A stretch of 15,648 nucleotides of DNA from an uncultured Oscillospiraceae bacterium. GTDB lineage: Bacteria > Bacillota > Clostridia > Oscillospirales > Acutalibacteraceae. Of this stretch, positions 14,354 through 15,648 are shown piece after piece. Position 1 is the stretch's first letter, and the number at the start of each line of letters is the position of its first letter. The translations under genes were made by a program, and so were the position numbers. Under the pieces are notes generated by a model, which searched no databases, had not been told where the DNA came from, and saw only the letters and a program-made list of their open reading frames with translations. The DNA lies in the NCBI GenBank assembly GCA_900543215.1, contig UQQR01000034.1, forward strand, positions 1 to 15,648. The letters are read 5' to 3'.

Positions 14354-15648
14354 TCACTTTACCGAAAAATCAAATTTTCCGTCTTTAAAATCGCAAATTA
14401 CCGTATCCCCGTTTTTAACCGTTCTATCAAGTATTTTTTCGCTTAAAGCGTCCTCAATGCTGTTCTGAATTTCACGGCGGAGCGGTCTTGCACCGTACAC
14501 GGGGTCAAAGCCCTTATCCGCAAGGGCATACTTCACACTGTCCGAAAATTCTATTCTTATATTAAGATTTTTAAGCCTTTCCGACAGTTCATCAAGCATT
14601 TTAACCGCAATTTCCGCAATTTGCTCTCGGTCAAGCTTTGAGAATACGATAATATCGTCCACACGGTTTAAAAATTCGGGTCGGAATTCGGATTTAAGCT
14701 CTTTAAGCACGAGCTCCTTTACATTTTTTTCTTCCGTATCGGCGCCCGATTCCGCAAAGCCGAAGGACACCTTTTTCTCGGTAATAAGCCGTGCGCCGAC
14801 ATTTGAAGTCATAATTATGACCGTATTTTTAAAGTCCACGGTCCTTCCTTGAGAATCGGTGAGTATACCGTCCTCAAGTATTTGCAAAAGCACATTGAAA
14901 ACATCGGGGTGCGCTTTTTCAATTTCGTCAAACAACACCACCGAATACGGTGTTCTTCTCACCTTTTCGGTAAGCTGACCGCCCTCCTCAAAGCCTACAT
15001 ATCCCGGCGGTGAGCCGACAAGACGGGAAACTGTGTGCTTTTCCATATATTCGGACATATCAAGTCTTATCATCATACTTTCACTGCCGAACATCGCTTT
15101 CGCAAGCGCCTTGCAAAGTTCGGTTTTACCGACGCCCGTGGGTCCTAAGAAAATAAACGAGCCGACGGGGCGTTTTGGGTCTTTAAGACCTATTCTGCCG
15201 CGCCATATCGCCTTTGCGACCGCCTTTACCGCGTCGTCCTGACCGACAATGGAATTATGAAGCTCGCTTTCAAGATTTAAAAGCCGTTCGCTTTCCTCCT
15301 CGGTAAGTTTTGTTACGGGAATACCCGTCCAAGAGGAGACCGTTTCGGCTATATCGTCGGCTGTTACCTCGCCAGTGACCGAATTTGTCTTACTGTGCCA
15401 TTCCTCTTTAAGAGTTTTATACTGTTCCTTAAGCTTTTTTTCACTGTCTCTCAATGCGGCGGCACGCTCAAACTCCTGCGCGTTTATGGCTTCATTCTTT
15501 TCTGCCTCTGTTTTTTCATCACCGGACGGGGAGCGCTGATTGTCTGGATGATTCTCATTTTCCTCTACCGAATCACGCATCTCTTCCCTGAGCAGTTTTT
15601 CCAGATTGTTTTCCTCCGCTGGATCTTCTTCTCTATATTTTTCCTGTA
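14354..15648 (-). CDS. clpC: ATP-dependent Clp protease ATP-binding subunit ClpC (partial, C-terminal part)
   Basis: ClpC unfolds proteins and feeds them to ClpP. The last 430 codons are visible and the frame is open to the right edge, so the Met at 15580 is internal and not the start. Counting from the first whole codon (15646), residues about 1-50 are hydrophilic and acidic. A UVR-like segment follows (51-85, AINAQEFERAAALRDSEKKL), then the second AAA+ domain with Walker A GPTGVGKT (168-175), GSPPGYVGFEEGGQLTE, Walker B VVLFDEIEKAH (236-246), sensor TSN (280-282), the ClpP-docking tripeptide FGF (295-297) and the arginine-finger stretch FRPEFLNR. The UVR segment and FGF loop point to ClpC; ClpE also has a UVR motif and cannot be fully excluded without the N-terminus. 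ClpB is excluded by the docking loop. The ctsR-mcsA-mcsB genes often linked to clpC are not visible. Confidence 0.9.
   Translation of the reverse strand, partial: QEKYREEDPAEENNLEKLLREEMRDSVEENENHPDNQRSPSGDEKTEAEKNEAINAQEFERAAALRDSEKKLKEQYKTLKEEWHSKTNSVTGEVTADDIAETVSSWTGIPVTKLTEEESERLLNLESELHNSIVGQDDAVKAVAKAIWRGRIGLKDPKRPVGSFIFLGPTGVGKTELCKALAKAMFGSESMMIRLDMSEYMEKHTVSRLVGSPPGYVGFEEGGQLTEKVRRTPYSVVLFDEIEKAHPDVFNVLLQILEDGILTDSQGRTVDFKNTVIIMTSNVGARLITEKKVSFGFAESGADTEEKNVKELVLKELKSEFRPEFLNRVDDIIVFSKLDREQIAEIAVKMLDELSERLKNLNIRIEFSDSVKYALADKGFDPVYGARPLRREIQNSIEDALSEKILDRTVKNGDTVICDFKDGKFDFSVK

Noticed and set aside
14354..15580. Met at 15580 as the start of a short Clp protein
   Set aside because: The frame stays open to the window edge with 22 more codons and enters mid-protein, so the gene is ClpC cut by the window.
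1..15648. CRISPR array, tRNA/rRNA genes, insertion sequences, prophage or defence genes
   Set aside because: No regularly spaced repeats, cloverleaf-like or rRNA sequence, transposase or phage motifs were recognised; apart from the 14065-14345 element the window is ordinary core genome.

Overview
The window reads as a chromosomal segment of a Gram-positive, low-to-moderate GC member of the Clostridia, most likely in the Ruminococcaceae/Oscillospirales group. That placement is inference. It rests on gene order (the yloC-remA-gmk-rpoZ-priA-def-fmt-rsmB-rlmN-prpC-prkC-rsgA cluster familiar from Bacillus subtilis), Firmicutes-type proteins (RemA, PASTA kinase, UVR-containing ClpC) and AGGAGG-type ribosome binding sites. 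Every gene I can support is on the minus strand, so transcription runs from high to low coordinates.

Layout in the direction of transcription. (1) 15648-14354: the 3' part of clpC, entering from outside the window. (2) 14353-13959: about 400 bases with no gene. They hold two copies of one terminator-like hairpin, about 235 bases between them with four further hairpins, and a clear sigma-A promoter for the next operon. (3) 13958-2164: twelve tightly packed genes, with four-base or shorter overlaps or gaps of at most 14 bases at most junctions: yicC/yloC, remA, gmk, rpoZ, priA, def, fmt, rsmB, rlmN, PP2C phosphatase, PASTA kinase, rsgA. (4) 2163-1609: a previously hidden 49-codon gene for a cysteine-rich double-hydrophobic peptide with a candidate promoter and a strong ribosome binding site, followed by a hairpin terminator and the promoter of the next gene. 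(5) 1596-520: a CdaR/PucR-type regulator. (6) 496-1: the N-terminal 165 codons of ftsE, running off the window.

The central operon combines RNA turnover (YicC/YloC), nucleotide supply (Gmk), transcription (omega), replication restart (PriA), initiator-methionine formylation and deformylation (Fmt, Def), rRNA methylation (RsmB, RlmN), a reversible Ser/Thr phosphorylation switch sensing cell wall (PP2C/PASTA kinase) and late 30S assembly (RsgA). Compared with B. subtilis, coaBC is absent between rpoZ and priA, and rpe and thiN are absent after rsgA. The downstream end pairs a ligand- or signal-type regulator with the FtsEX divisome ATPase.

No tRNA, rRNA, CRISPR array, insertion sequence or prophage gene was seen. 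The least explained parts are the multi-hairpin element at 14065-14345 and the small membrane peptide at 1949-2098.
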